From: Pseudarthrobacter oxydans
Lineage (GTDB): Bacteria > Actinomycetota > Actinomycetes > Actinomycetales > Micrococcaceae
Direction of reading: 5' to 3'
Assembly (NCBI RefSeq): GCF_034258515.1
Contig: NZ_CP139438.1
Location: 1,550,001 to 1,614,000, forward strand
DNA length: 64,000 nt
Position numbers and translations under genes: made by a program
In this document: one piece after another, positions 24,532 to 33,971 of the stretch
Layout of the letters: the number at the start of each line of letters is the position of its first letter
Position numbering within the stretch: position 1 is the first letter of the stretch
Notes under the pieces: generated by a model
Told to the model about the DNA's origin: nothing
Seen by the model: only the letters and a program-made list of their open reading frames with translations
Databases searched by the model: none

Positions 24532-25928
24532 GCGCCACCATGATCAAGGAATTCCGGCTGCCGGACCTGGGCGAGGGACTCACTGAATCGGAGATCCTCA
24601 GCTGGAAAGTGGGAGTGGGCGATACCGTCAGCCTGAACCAGGTGATTGCGGAAGTTGAAACGGCCAAGGCAGTGGTGGAGCTCCCGTCCCCGTTTGCCGG
24701 GGTCGTCAAGGAACTGCACGAACAGCCGGGCACCGTCGTGGAGGTGGGCAAGCCTATCGTCTCCTTCGAGGTGGCGGACGACGCCGGGCAGGCACCTTCG
24801 GGCGGAGCGCGGGAGGCCGCGCCTGAAGCGCCGAAGCGGGAACCGAACCTGGTGGGCTACGGCGCCGTCCCCGAAAGCACCGGCCGGCCCGCGCGGCGGC
24901 CGCGGAACTTCCCGGTGGCAGGGAATGTGGCAACCCGTGTCCAAACCAAACCTGTCGAAACCAAACCTGTTGAACCCAAACCTGTCGAAGCAAGCCCTGT
25001 CCAAAGCGAACCTGCGGCCGAGCGCCCCCGGTCCACGCCGCCGGTCCGGAAGCTGGCGAAAGACCTCGGGGTGGACCTGGCATCGGTGGCCGGCACCGGT
25101 CCGCAGGGGCTGATTACCCGCGAGGACGTGCACCACTTTGTGGAGGGCACGTCCACCGGCGTTGGTGCAGGCGCTGTCACGGGCCACGATGCTGCCACTC
25201 CGACCGCCGGGCAGGCGTATCCGGGTGGACGGGAATCCCGGACCCCCATCAAGGGCGTCCGGAAGCTCACGGCCGCCGCCATGGTGCAGAGTGCTTTCAC
25301 TGCACCGCACGCCACGGAATTCCTGACCATCGACGTCACTCCCGCCATGGAGCTGCTGGCCAGGCTCCGGGACGGCAGGGAATTCGCGGGATACAAGCTG
25401 ACCCCGCTGACCCTGGCGGCGAAGGCACTGCTGATTGCGCTCCGGCGCAATCCGTCGCTCAACTCTCACTGGGATGAGGAAAACCAGGAGATCGTCACTT
25501 TCAACTACGTCAACCTCGGCATAGCGGCCGCCACGCCGAGGGGCCTCACGGTGCCCAACATCAAGGACGCGGACTCACTCTCCCTGGCCCGGCTGGCAGA
25601 AGCACTGACAGCGCTCGCAGAAACCGCCCGGGCCGGCAAGACCTCGCCGGCGGACCTGTCCGGAGGCACCATCTCCATCACCAATATCGGCGTCTTCGGT
25701 ATAGACGCCGGCACCCCCATCCTGAACCCGGGGGAAGCGGCGATCCTGGCACTCGGAGCCGTGCGGAAGATGCCCTGGGAGCATCGCGGGGAAGTTGCAC
25801 TGCGCCAGGTGATGACCCTGAGCCTGTCCTTTGACCACCGGCTGGTGGATGGTGAGCAGGGTTCGCGTTTCCTCGCCGATGTGGGTGCCATCCTGGCCGA
25901 CCCCGGCATGGTCCTCACGATGGTCTAG
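24528..25928 (+). CDS. bkdC: Branched-chain 2-oxoacid dehydrogenase E2 (dihydrolipoamide acyltransferase)
   Basis: 466 residues: an N-terminal lipoyl domain with K47 in VETAKAVVE (the ETAKA form is typical of branched-chain E2), a long linker, an E1/E3-binding domain (about residues 167-205, PPVRKLAKDLGVDLASVAG), and the catalytic domain ending with FDHRLVDGEQGSRF (His about 436). The linker contains a 15-bp tandem repeat coding for KPVE-like units. No E3 (lipoamide dehydrogenase) gene is in the window, so the complex must share one encoded elsewhere. Last gene of bkdABC. Confidence 0.93.
   Translation: MSATMIKEFRLPDLGEGLTESEILSWKVGVGDTVSLNQVIAEVETAKAVVELPSPFAGVVKELHEQPGTVVEVGKPIVSFEVADDAGQAPSGGAREAAPEAPKREPNLVGYGAVPESTGRPARRPRNFPVAGNVATRVQTKPVETKPVEPKPVEASPVQSEPAAERPRSTPPVRKLAKDLGVDLASVAGTGPQGLITREDVHHFVEGTSTGVGAGAVTGHDAATPTAGQAYPGGRESRTPIKGVRKLTAAAMVQSAFTAPHATEFLTIDVTPAMELLARLRDGREFAGYKLTPLTLAAKALLIALRRNPSLNSHWDEENQEIVTFNYVNLGIAAATPRGLTVPNIKDADSLSLARLAEALTALAETARAGKTSPADLSGGTISITNIGVFGIDAGTPILNPGEAAILALGAVRKMPWEHRGEVALRQVMTLSLSFDHRLVDGEQGSRFLADVGAILADPGMVLTMV
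24931..25005 (+). repeat. 15-bp tandem repeat in the E2 linker
   Basis: Five imperfect copies of a CCAAACCTGTCGAAA-like unit at exact 15-base steps (24931, 24946, 24961, 24976, 24991), coding for TKPVE-type pentapeptides in the flexible linker between the lipoyl and E3-binding domains. The copy number is likely to vary between strains. Confidence 0.75.
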
Positions 25929-25974
25929 GTCACGGACGGCCCTGGCCCGCTTGAGCGTTGCTGCCCGGCACCGC

Positions 25975-26724
25975 TTATGCGGTCCGGGGCCGTTCGTGGG
26001 ACGTGGCGTCCACCAGCAGCGCAGCCAGCGCCATGCTCTCGAGCAGCGGACGGGCGGTTCCGGCGGCCACCTTCCGGCCGTGGCTGCGGACCGAGTGCGG
26101 GGTGGAGTTGATCAGGCCAAATGTGGCATGGGCCCTCATCCGGAGCTCTGAACCGTCCGTCGCGGGATGGAGCCTGGCGAGGACGTCCACCCAGACCTCC
26201 ACGTAGCTGCGCTGGAGGATCCGCACCGCCTCCTGGTCCTGTTCGGACAGGCTGCTGAAGTCCCTGTCCTGGACGCGGATGACGTCCGGCTTGCCGAGGG
26301 CAAAATCCACCTGGAACTCCACCAGTCCCCGCAGGGCGGCCAGGGGATCGGCATTGTCCGCCACCACCCGGCGCCCGCCGTCGAGCAGTTCCTGGCTGAC
26401 AGTGACCAGCAGGTCGGCCAGCACCGCCTGCTTGCCCGGAAAGTGGCGGTACACGGCCGGGCCACTGACGCCGGCGGCAGCACCGAGGTCCTCCAGGGAC
26501 ACCCGGTTGAAGCCGTGCAGGGCAAAGAGTGACGCGGCAGCGGACAGCAGCGCCTGGCGGCGGTTCTCCTTCGCCCTGCTCCGCTGCGTTGTACTGCTCC
26601 GCTGCGTTGTACTGCCGCGCTGGGTGGTGGCGCTGCGCTGCTGGGTGTTGCCGGGCAGCGCAGTATTGCCGCGCTGGGTTGTACTGCTGCGCTCGCCGGC
26701 CGGCGCCGCGTCGGTGCTTCGCAC
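25975..26724 (-). CDS. TetR-family regulator with repetitive N-terminal extension
   Basis: 249 residues from GTG 26724, which has an excellent GAGGAGG site six bases upstream, so the unusual N-terminus is very probably translated. Residues ~10-48 are a TTQR(G/S)S repeat tract. The TetR helix-turn-helix follows (ENRRQALLSAAASLFALHGF, then VSLEDLGAAAGVSGPAVYRHF), with a ligand-binding C-terminal half. It is divergent from the carboxylase operon, with two operator-like palindromes between them, which suggests autoregulation and control of that operon. The orthologous M. tuberculosis locus also carries a TetR gene. The effector is likely an acyl-CoA (inference). Confidence 0.9.
   Translation of the reverse strand: MRSTDAAPAGERSSTTQRGNTALPGNTQQRSATTQRGSTTQRSSTTQRSRAKENRRQALLSAAASLFALHGFNRVSLEDLGAAAGVSGPAVYRHFPGKQAVLADLLVTVSQELLDGGRRVVADNADPLAALRGLVEFQVDFALGKPDVIRVQDRDFSSLSEQDQEAVRILQRSYVEVWVDVLARLHPATDGSELRMRAHATFGLINSTPHSVRSHGRKVAAGTARPLLESMALAALLVDATSHERPRTA
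26576..26700 (-). repeat. 18-bp tandem repeats in the TetR N-terminus
   Basis: Two identical 18-base units (26576-26593 and 26594-26611) followed by diverged copies to about 26700, coding for the TTQR-containing hexapeptide repeats of the TetR protein. Other window TetR genes have no such tract. Confidence 0.8.
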
Positions 26725-26780
26725 GATTCCTCCTCGGACCCGGAGAGTCTAGCAAGGCAGTCCCTGTGTTGGACATCACA

Positions 26781-26796
26781 GTTAATCGAGACTAAC
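26781..26796. promoter_or_regulatory. Candidate TetR operator, site 1 of 3
   Basis: GTTAATCGAGACTAAC, arms GTTAnTC/GAnTAAC-like, in the divergent region between the TetR gene and the carboxylase operon. Its start is 26 bases from that of site 2, placing both on a similar DNA face. Confidence 0.6.
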
Positions 26797-26806
26797 CTGA
26801 ATTTCA

Positions 26807-26822
26807 GTTACTCAGTACTAAC
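26807..26822. promoter_or_regulatory. Candidate TetR operator, site 2 of 3
   Basis: GTTACTCAGTACTAAC, the same GTTA-N8-TAAC frame as site 1 and as the distant site before the acyl-CoA dehydrogenase at 7552 (GTTACTCA shared with it). It ends 47 bases before the start of the carboxylase beta-subunit gene. Confidence 0.6.
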
Positions 26823-26869
26823 CGAGTTGGCTTTTCGCCGGCCGGTCCAAAGATGAACAGGATGCGTCA

Positions 26870-28477
26870 ATGGAGACCCTTGCCACCCGGCTCGATCCTT
26901 CCGGCGGGGCCTTCGCGGCAAACCGCGAAGCACAGCTGGAGCTGGCGGAGGACCTGCGGAAAAGGCTGGCGGACGCTGCGCTGGGCGGGCCGGAGAAGTC
27001 CCGGCAGCGCCACGTGGCCCGGGGGAAGCTGCTGCCGCGCGAGCGGATCGACCAGCTGCTGGATGAGGGCAGCCCGTTCCTTGAGATTGCCCCGCTGGCC
27101 GCCAACGGAATGTACAACGACGAGGCCCCCGGCGCCGGCGTCATCGCCGGCATCGGGCTGGTCCACGGCCGCCACGTGCTGGTGATTTCGAACGACGCAA
27201 CGGTCAAGGGCGGAACGTACTATCCGCTGACCGTCAAGAAGCACCTGAGGGCCCAGGAGATCGCCCTCGAAAACCGGCTGCCCTGTATCTACCTGGTGGA
27301 TTCCGGCGGAGCGTTCCTGCCGAAGCAGGACGAGGTCTTTCCGGACAAGGAGCACTTCGGCCGCATCTTCTACAACCAGGCGAGGCTGTCCGCGGCCAAG
27401 GTTCCCCAGATCGCCTCGGTCATGGGCTCCTGCACCGCCGGCGGCGCCTACGTGCCGGCCATGAGCGATGAAACGGTCATCGTCCGGAACCAGGGCACCA
27501 TCTTCCTTGGCGGGCCGCCGCTCGTGAAGGCCGCGATCGGCGAGATCGTCACTCCGGAGGAGCTTGGCGGCGGCGAGGTCCACTCAAGGATCTCGGGCGT
27601 GACTGACCACCTGGCCGAAAACGACGAACACGCGCTGCAGATCATCCGGGACATCGTGTCCACCCTCCCGCCGCCGGCCCCGCCCGCCTGGGAGGTGGAG
27701 GCCGCCGTCGAACCATCAGCAGACCCTGACGGGCTGTACGGTGCCGTGCCCACGGACGTCAACGCCCCGTACGACGTCCACGAGGTGATCGCCCGGCTGG
27801 TGGACGGCAGCCGGTTCCATGAATTCAAGAGGGAATACGGCACCACCCTGGTGACCGGCTTCGCCCGGCTGCACGGGCACCCGGTGGGCATCGTGGCCAA
27901 CAACGGCGTGCTCTTCAGCGAATCGTCCCTCAAGGGCGCACACTTCATCGAGCTCTGCGACCAGCGCGGCATCCCGCTCGTTTTCCTGCAGAACATCTCC
28001 GGCTTCATGGTGGGCAAGGACTCTGAAGAGGGCGGCATCGCCAAGAACGGGGCCAAGATGGTGACGGCCGTGGCTACTGCCCGGGTGCCTAAACTGACGG
28101 TGGTCATCGGCGGTTCCTTCGGCGCCGGCAACTACTCCATGTGCGGCCGCGCCTATTCGCCGCGGTTCCTGTGGATGTGGCCGGCAGCCCGGATCTCGGT
28201 GATGGGCGGCAACCAGGCCTCAAGCGTGCTGGCCACCGTAAAGCGTGACCAGTACGAGGCTGCGGGCCAGGAGTGGTCCGCCGAGGACGAGGAGGCCTTC
28301 AAGGCGCCCATCCGCCAGCAGTACGAGGACCAGGGCAGCCCGTATTACTCCACCGCCCGCCTCTGGGACGACGGCGTGATTGATCCAGCCGACACCCGCA
28401 CCGTGCTGGGCCTGGCATTGGACGTCGTGTCCCGCACGCCGCTGCCGGAAACCTCCTTCGGCCTCTTCAGGATGTGA
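26870..28477 (+). CDS. Acyl-CoA carboxylase beta (carboxyltransferase) subunit, methylcrotonyl-CoA type
   Basis: 535 residues, the length of MCC-beta/AccD1 proteins. Carboxyltransferase landmarks: [39 protein letters not shown], and [20 protein letters not shown] with [12 protein letters not shown]. The last two are characteristic of 3-methylcrotonyl-CoA carboxylases, while propionyl-CoA enzymes differ there. It transfers carboxyl from biotin to methylcrotonyl-CoA in leucine breakdown. It overlaps the alpha subunit gene by four bases (GTGA). First gene of the seven-gene operon behind the TetR operators. Confidence 0.92.
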   Translation: METLATRLDPSGGAFAANREAQLELAEDLRKRLADAALGGPEKSRQRHVARGKLLPRERIDQLLDEGSPFLEIAPLAANGMYNDEAPGAGVIAGIGLVHGRHVLVISNDATVKGGTYYPLTVKKHLRAQEIALENRLPCIYLVDSGGAFLPKQDEVFPDKEHFGRIFYNQARLSAAKVPQIASVMGSCTAGGAYVPAMSDETVIVRNQGTIFLGGPPLVKAAIGEIVTPEELGGGEVHSRISGVTDHLAENDEHALQIIRDIVSTLPPPAPPAWEVEAAVEPSADPDGLYGAVPTDVNAPYDVHEVIARLVDGSRFHEFKREYGTTLVTGFARLHGHPVGIVANNGVLFSESSLKGAHFIELCDQRGIPLVFLQNISGFMVGKDSEEGGIAKNGAKMVTAVATARVPKLTVVIGGSFGAGNYSMCGRAYSPRFLWMWPAARISVMGGNQASSVLATVKRDQYEAAGQEWSAEDEEAFKAPIRQQYEDQGSPYYSTARLWDDGVIDPADTRTVLGLALDVVSRTPLPETSFGLFRM

Positions 28478-30642
28478 GCCAGCATATGACCACCCCTTCC
28501 TTCACCGGCACCGCCACGGCAAGCAGGCCCATGTTCAGCACTGTCCTGGTGGCCAACCGTGGCGAGATCGCCTGCCGCGTGATCCGCACCCTCCGGGCCA
28601 TGGGCATCCGGTCAGTTGCCGTTTACAGCGATGCCGACGCCGGCGCGCGCCATGTACGCGAGGCTGACACGGCCGTTCGGATCGGCCCCGCCGCGGCCAC
28701 GGAGAGCTACCTGAAGATCGAGGCCATCATCGATGCGTGCCGCAAGGCCGGGGCGGAAGCCGTGCATCCGGGCTACGGCTTCCTGAGTGAGAACGCCGAC
28801 TTCGCCCGCGCCCTGGACCGGGCCGGCATCACCTTCATCGGCCCCGGCATTGATGCGCTGAGAATGATGGGGGACAAGATCCGCTCCAAGAACCACGTGG
28901 CCGGTTACGGCGTCCCCGTGGTTCCCGGAGTAGCGGAGCCCGGCATGACGGATGAGCAGCTGGTGCAGGCGGCCGGCGGCGTCGGGTTTCCGCTGCTGAT
29001 CAAGCCTTCCGCAGGCGGGGGCGGCAAGGGCATGCACGTGGTGGAACGCCCGGCAGACCTCCCCGCGACGCTGGCCACCGCCCGGCGGGTGGCTGCCGGC
29101 GCCTTCGGCGACGACACCCTTTTCCTGGAACGGCTGGTATCCACCCCGCGGCACATCGAGGTGCAGGTGCTCGCGGACAACCACGGCAACGTCATCCACC
29201 TGGGCGAGCGCGAATGCTCGCTGCAGCGGCGCCACCAAAAGGTCATCGAGGAGGCGCCGTCGCCCTTGCTCGAAGCGCACCCGGACGGCGCCGCCCTTCG
29301 CGCCCGCATCGGCGAGGCAGCCTGCAATGCAGCCCGCAGCGTTAACTACAGCGGTGCCGGGACCGTCGAATTCCTCGTCTCGGACGACGCGCCGGACCAG
29401 TTCTACTTCATGGAGATGAACACCAGGCTGCAGGTGGAGCATCCCGTCACCGAAATGGTCACCGGCATCGACCTCGTCGAATGGCAGGTGCGGATCGCCG
29501 CCGGCAGGGAACTCACCATCCGGCAGGCCGACGTCGAACTTAACGGGCACGCGGTGGAAGCACGGGTCTACGCGGAGGTTCCCGAGAAAAACTTCCTGCC
29601 CTCCACCGGGACAGTGCTCCTCCTGGATGAACTGCCCGGGCAGGCGGCCGGCAGGGTGCGGGTGGATTCGTCCCTGGCGGAAGGACTGGAGGTATCGTCC
29701 AGCTACGACCCCATGATCTCCAAGGTGATCGCGTGGGGGGAGGACCGTTCAGCTGCCCTGGACACCCTGGACGCGGCGCTCGCGGGCTATACGGCGCTTG
29801 GGCTGGACACCAACGTCGAATACCTGAGGCTGCTGATCAACGATGCCGATGTCCGCGCGGGACACCTGGACACGGGGCTGATTGAACGCAAACTGCCGTA
29901 CCTCGCCTTCCGCCGCGTTGGCGAGGCCGAACTGGTGGCGGCGGCGCTCTTCACCATCCAGGCGGAGGAACAGGACAGCACACCCCTGCCGCCGGGCCCC
30001 TGGCAGGCCCGCAACGGATGGCGCCTTGGCACACCGGCGCCGCGCCGCGTCAGCCTGGGAACGTCCGACGGCGGCGTGGCCACCGTGCGTATCAGCGGCA
30101 GGAACGCGGCCGGCCCGGTCGGGGACGGGGCTGTCCCCGAAGGCACTGCCCTGGTGGCCGTGGACGGCGGGCCGCCCCGTCCGGCACGGCTGGAAATGAT
30201 TTCCCGCCGACGCGTTGCGCTGACGTTCAACGGGCGCACCACCACGTACGCCGTGGTGCCGGGACCTTCAGCGCTCTTCCTTGGCAGCGAGGGCTGGTCC
30301 TGCCGGCTGGAAGTCCTGACGCGTGAGTCGCGGCTGGAGCGGGTACTTGCAGCGATTCAGCGGGAGGAGGGTGCTGCCGACCCTGCGGTGCGCTCACCCA
30401 TGCCGGGAACCGTGGTGTCCGTTCCGGTCACCGACGCTGCGGACGTCACGGCCGGGCAGGTGCTGGTCTCGGTGGAGGCGATGAAGATGGAGCACCAGCT
30501 GCTGGCTCCGCTCGACGGGACAGTGCACCTCAGCGTCCGGCCCGGGGACCTGGTGAAGGCGGACCAGGTCCTGGCGACCGTCCACCCCCGCACCGCAGAT
30601 ACAGACACAGATACAGCCTTACTTAATGGCGAAGGAGCCTAG
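28474..30642 (+). CDS. Acyl-CoA carboxylase alpha subunit (biotin carboxylase + biotin carrier)
   Basis: 722 residues from GTG 28474 (ATG 28486 or 28531 are also possible). A biotin carboxylase domain fills about residues 20-470 ([51 protein letters not shown]). A middle linking domain follows, then a C-terminal biotinyl domain with EAMKMEH (biotin Lys about 671). It carboxylates its own biotin with ATP and bicarbonate and works with the beta subunit. The fused BC-BCCP plan is that of AccA1/MCC-alpha. Confidence 0.93.
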   Translation: MSQHMTTPSFTGTATASRPMFSTVLVANRGEIACRVIRTLRAMGIRSVAVYSDADAGARHVREADTAVRIGPAAATESYLKIEAIIDACRKAGAEAVHPGYGFLSENADFARALDRAGITFIGPGIDALRMMGDKIRSKNHVAGYGVPVVPGVAEPGMTDEQLVQAAGGVGFPLLIKPSAGGGGKGMHVVERPADLPATLATARRVAAGAFGDDTLFLERLVSTPRHIEVQVLADNHGNVIHLGERECSLQRRHQKVIEEAPSPLLEAHPDGAALRARIGEAACNAARSVNYSGAGTVEFLVSDDAPDQFYFMEMNTRLQVEHPVTEMVTGIDLVEWQVRIAAGRELTIRQADVELNGHAVEARVYAEVPEKNFLPSTGTVLLLDELPGQAAGRVRVDSSLAEGLEVSSSYDPMISKVIAWGEDRSAALDTLDAALAGYTALGLDTNVEYLRLLINDADVRAGHLDTGLIERKLPYLAFRRVGEAELVAAALFTIQAEEQDSTPLPPGPWQARNGWRLGTPAPRRVSLGTSDGGVATVRISGRNAAGPVGDGAVPEGTALVAVDGGPPRPARLEMISRRRVALTFNGRTTTYAVVPGPSALFLGSEGWSCRLEVLTRESRLERVLAAIQREEGAADPAVRSPMPGTVVSVPVTDAADVTAGQVLVSVEAMKMEHQLLAPLDGTVHLSVRPGDLVKADQVLATVHPRTADTDTDTALLNGEGA

Positions 30643-30644
30643 AC

Positions 30645-31820
30645 ATGGCAGGTTTTGAACTCAGCGAGGAATACCAGGACCTCAGCGACACCGTCCGGGA
30701 CTTCGCGGACACCGTGGTGGCACCCGTTTCCGCGAAGCACGACGAGGAGCACAGCTTCCCCTACGAGGTGGTGAAGCAGATGGGCGAGATGGGGCTGTTC
30801 GGCCTGCCTTTCCCTGAGGAGTTCGGCGGAATGGGCGGCGACTACTTCGCCCTTGCCCTGGCCCTGGAACAGTTGGGCCGGGTTGACCAGTCCGTGGCAA
30901 TCACCCTCGAAGCGGGGGTGTCGCTGGGCGCCATGCCCATCTACCGTTTCGGGACGGACGCGCAGAAGCAGGAGTGGCTGCCCGTGCTGGCATCCGGCCA
31001 GGCGCTGGCGGGCTTCGGCCTGACTGAGCCGGAGGCAGGATCGGACGCGGGAGGCACCAAGACCCACGCCCGGCGCGAGGCTGACGGCGGCAGGACAGAG
31101 TGGGTGATCAACGGCAACAAGGAGTTCATCACCAACTCCGGAACGGAGATCACGCGCCTGGTCACCGTCACCGCCGTCACCGGCCGGAAGGAACGGGGAG
31201 ACGGCTCAGTGCAGAAGGAAATTTCCACCATCCTGGTGCCCACCGATACCCCTGGCTTCAAGGCGGAGAAGCCCTACAACAAAGTGGGCTGGAACGCCTC
31301 GGACACCCATCCGCTGACCCTGAAGGATGTCCGGGTCCCGGAGGCCAACCTGCTGGGAGTGGAAGGGCGCGGCTACGCCAATTTCCTCTCCATCCTGGAT
31401 GAGGGCCGCATAGCCATCGCGGCACTCGCCACCGGCGCAGCCCAGGGCTGCGTGGACTTGTCGGTCAAGTACGCCCGGGAGCGGAGCGCCTTCGGGCAAA
31501 ACATCGGCAAGTACCAGGCCATTTCGTTCAAGATCGCGCGCATGGAGGCCCGCGCCCACACCGCCCGCCTTGCCTACTACGACGCGGCGTTCCGCATGCT
31601 TGCCGGCAAGCCGTTCAAGACCCAGGCCGCCATCGCTAAGATGGTCGCAGGCGAGGCAGCCATGGACAACGCGCGGGATGCCACCCAGGTATTCGGCGGC
31701 TATGGCTTCATCAACGAGTTCACCGTGGCAAGGCACTACCGCGACTCCAAGATCCTTGAAGTGGGGGAGGGCACCACGGAGGTCCAGCTGATGCTGATCG
31801 CCCGCGAACTGGGACTGTAG
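30645..31820 (+). CDS. Acyl-CoA dehydrogenase (FadE19/short-branched-chain type)
   Basis: 391 residues from ATG 30645, two bases after the previous stop. ACAD landmarks are FGLTEPEAGSDAGGTKTHAR, the FAD region WVINGNKEFITNSG, and a C-terminal KILEVGEGTTEVQLMLIA. Glu in the GEGT position is where short-chain-type enzymes keep the catalytic base; classical isovaleryl-CoA dehydrogenases have it elsewhere. In this operon it should oxidise isovaleryl-CoA or 2-methylbutyryl-CoA to the enoyl-CoA. Membership in the operon is clear from spacing; substrate is inferred. Confidence 0.92.
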   Translation: MAGFELSEEYQDLSDTVRDFADTVVAPVSAKHDEEHSFPYEVVKQMGEMGLFGLPFPEEFGGMGGDYFALALALEQLGRVDQSVAITLEAGVSLGAMPIYRFGTDAQKQEWLPVLASGQALAGFGLTEPEAGSDAGGTKTHARREADGGRTEWVINGNKEFITNSGTEITRLVTVTAVTGRKERGDGSVQKEISTILVPTDTPGFKAEKPYNKVGWNASDTHPLTLKDVRVPEANLLGVEGRGYANFLSILDEGRIAIAALATGAAQGCVDLSVKYARERSAFGQNIGKYQAISFKIARMEARAHTARLAYYDAAFRMLAGKPFKTQAAIAKMVAGEAAMDNARDATQVFGGYGFINEFTVARHYRDSKILEVGEGTTEVQLMLIARELGL

Positions 31821-31840
31821 CCGGCCTGAGAGGATCACTG

Positions 31841-32650
31841 ATGATTGACAAGGTTGTTGCCAGCGCTGACGAAGCCGTCGCGGACATACCGGACGGAGCG
31901 TCCCTGGCCGTGGGTGGATTCGGCCTCTGCGGTATCCCGGTGACCCTCATCGATGCGCTGCACCGGGCAGGAAGGGCGGACCTCGAAACCGTCAGCAACA
32001 ACTGCGGCGTGGACGACTGGGGCCTGGGCATCCTGCTCCGGGACGGCCGGATCCGCCGCACCATCAGCTCCTATGTGGGCGAAAACAAGGAGTTTGCCCG
32101 CCAGTACCTGGCCGGCGAACTGGAGGTGGTGCTCACCCCGCAGGGCACCCTGGCCGAGAAGCTCCGCGCCGGCGGCGCCGGCATCCCGGCGTTCTACACG
32201 AAGGCGGGAGTTGGCACGCAGGTGTCCGACGGCGGCCTGCCGCAGAAGTACGACGCCCACGGCGGCATCGCGGTTGCTTCCGCGCCGAAGGAGGTGCGGT
32301 CCTTCGGCGGAGTGGACTACGTCCTTGAGGAGTCGCTGACGCCGGACTTCGGGCTGGTCCACGCCTGGAAGGGTGACCGCCACGGAAACCTGGTGTTCCA
32401 TGCCACCGCAATGAACTTCAACCCGCTCTGCGCCATGGCCGGCAGGATCACCATCGCCGAGGTGGAGGAACTGGTGGAGCCCGGGGAACTGGACCCGGAA
32501 CACATCCACACTCCGGGAATCTTCGTCCAGCGGGTGGTGCTGGCCGCCAACGCGGAGAAGCGCATCGAAAAACGGACCGTTGCCCTTCCCCGGCCAGGCA
32601 CTGGAGCGCCCGGAACCGGAACCGGCACCAACCAGCAGGCAGGAGCATAG
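31841..32650 (+). CDS. scoA: 3-oxoacid CoA-transferase subunit A
   Basis: 269 residues from ATG 31841. CoA-transferase family I subunit A text: [23 protein letters not shown], then [15 protein letters not shown], and [24 protein letters not shown]. With subunit B it moves CoA from succinyl-CoA to acetoacetate (or another short acid, possibly itaconate in this setting). The C-terminal ~20 residues are a Gly/Thr/Pro tail. Three bases separate it from the B subunit gene. Confidence 0.93.
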   Translation: MIDKVVASADEAVADIPDGASLAVGGFGLCGIPVTLIDALHRAGRADLETVSNNCGVDDWGLGILLRDGRIRRTISSYVGENKEFARQYLAGELEVVLTPQGTLAEKLRAGGAGIPAFYTKAGVGTQVSDGGLPQKYDAHGGIAVASAPKEVRSFGGVDYVLEESLTPDFGLVHAWKGDRHGNLVFHATAMNFNPLCAMAGRITIAEVEELVEPGELDPEHIHTPGIFVQRVVLAANAEKRIEKRTVALPRPGTGAPGTGTGTNQQAGA

Positions 32651-32652
32651 CC

Positions 32653-33420
32653 ATGGATCCCAACAGCCCCTACGCTCCACGGCCCGAAGGCGTGCGCCCC
32701 GAATACCGCCGGGCGGCAGCCCAGCAGCACGAGGTCCAGGCAGACGGGACTGCCGCCAAAGGCTGGACCCGCAACGAACTCGCCGCCCGCGTGGCGAAGG
32801 AGCTCAGCAACGGCCAGTACGTCAACCTGGGCATCGGCATGCCAACCCTGATCCCCAACTACATTCCCGACGGCGTGGAAGTGGTGCTCCACTCCGAAAA
32901 CGGGATCCTCGGCGTCGGCCCTTATCCCGCGGAGGATGCCGTTGACCCGGACCTCATCAACGCCGGCAAGGAAACTGTCACGGTCAACAAGGGCGCCGCT
33001 TTCTTCGACTCGGCTTCTTCCTTCGGAATGATCCGCGGGGGCCATGTGGACGTGGCTGTCCTGGGCGCCATGGAAGTTGCGGCCAACGGTGACCTGGCCA
33101 ACTGGATGATCCCGGGCAAGATGGTCAAGGGCATGGGCGGCGCCATGGACCTGGTGTTCGGCGCCAAGAAGGTCATCGTGATGATGGAGCACGTGGACCG
33201 CAACGGAAACCCGAAGATTGTCCAGCAGTGCTCCCTGCCCCTGACCGGCAAGGGCTGCGTGGACCGGATCATTACGGACCTGGCGGTCATCGACGTTGTT
33301 GCGGACGGGTCCGGGTCCAGGCTGGTGCTGCGCGAACTGGCACCCAACGTCTCGGTGGAGGACGTGGCCGCCGCAACCGGGGCAGACCTGTTCGAAGAAG
33401 ACCGGGAACTGACCGTATGA
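32653..33420 (+). CDS. scoB: 3-oxoacid CoA-transferase subunit B
   Basis: 255 residues from ATG 32653. The catalytic motif SENGILGVG (with the Glu that forms the CoA thioester) lies about residues 80-88, preceded by [19 protein letters not shown], and followed by [23 protein letters not shown]. An N-terminal extension of ~35 residues precedes the domain. It forms the transferase with subunit A. It overlaps the MaoC gene by four bases (ATGA). Confidence 0.93.
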   Translation: MDPNSPYAPRPEGVRPEYRRAAAQQHEVQADGTAAKGWTRNELAARVAKELSNGQYVNLGIGMPTLIPNYIPDGVEVVLHSENGILGVGPYPAEDAVDPDLINAGKETVTVNKGAAFFDSASSFGMIRGGHVDVAVLGAMEVAANGDLANWMIPGKMVKGMGGAMDLVFGAKKVIVMMEHVDRNGNPKIVQQCSLPLTGKGCVDRIITDLAVIDVVADGSGSRLVLRELAPNVSVEDVAAATGADLFEEDRELTV

Positions 33421-33971
33421 GCGGCGGTGACGGCGCCGCGGCGGGGCCAACCGGCGGCGAGCCGCAGGTGATTGAGCAGCGCGGGCTGTACTTCGAGGAG
33501 CTGCAGGAGGGCGTCACCTACGCCCACCGTCCCGGCCGCACCGTGACGGAGGCCGACAATGTCCTGTTCACCACGCTGACGATGAACACGCAGGCGCTGC
33601 ACCTGGATGCCGCCTGGAGCGCCGGCCAGCCGTTCGGCCAGCGGCTGGTGAACTCGATGTTCACCCTGGCCACCATGGTGGGGCAGTCCGTCTCGCAGCT
33701 GACCCAGGGCACCATCATCGCCCAGCTGGGCCTGGCCGATGTCTCGTTCCCGCATCCGCTCTTCCATGGCGACACCCTCTACACCGAGACGGTGATCAGC
33801 GGAAAACGGCTCTCGGGTTCCCGGCCGGGGCAGGGGATCGTCACCATGGAGCACACCGGCCGGAACCAGGACGGGACGGTGGTGGCGCTGGCCACCCGAA
33901 GCTGCCTGATGTGGACCCGCGAGGCCCATGCCAAGCAGGAGGACCACGGACAGGAGACAATGCAGTCATGA
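33417..33971 (+). CDS. MaoC-family enoyl/itaconyl-CoA hydratase
   Basis: 184 residues from ATG 33417, overlapping the scoB stop. Hot-dog fold protein: [23 protein letters not shown], then the hydratase region [11 protein letters not shown]. In typical MaoC (R)-hydratases the active-site pair is D-x4-H; here by eye it reads N-x4-H. Relatives with this text occur beside a CitE-like lyase in the M. tuberculosis leucine/itaconate locus. It probably hydrates methylglutaconyl-CoA or itaconyl-CoA. It overlaps the next gene by four bases, indicating tight coupling with the lyase. Confidence 0.85.
   Translation: MSGGDGAAAGPTGGEPQVIEQRGLYFEELQEGVTYAHRPGRTVTEADNVLFTTLTMNTQALHLDAAWSAGQPFGQRLVNSMFTLATMVGQSVSQLTQGTIIAQLGLADVSFPHPLFHGDTLYTETVISGKRLSGSRPGQGIVTMEHTGRNQDGTVVALATRSCLMWTREAHAKQEDHGQETMQS

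Noticed and set aside
26576..26700. CRISPR array
   Set aside because: The units are contiguous 18-base tandem repeats inside a coding frame, without spacers or cas genes.
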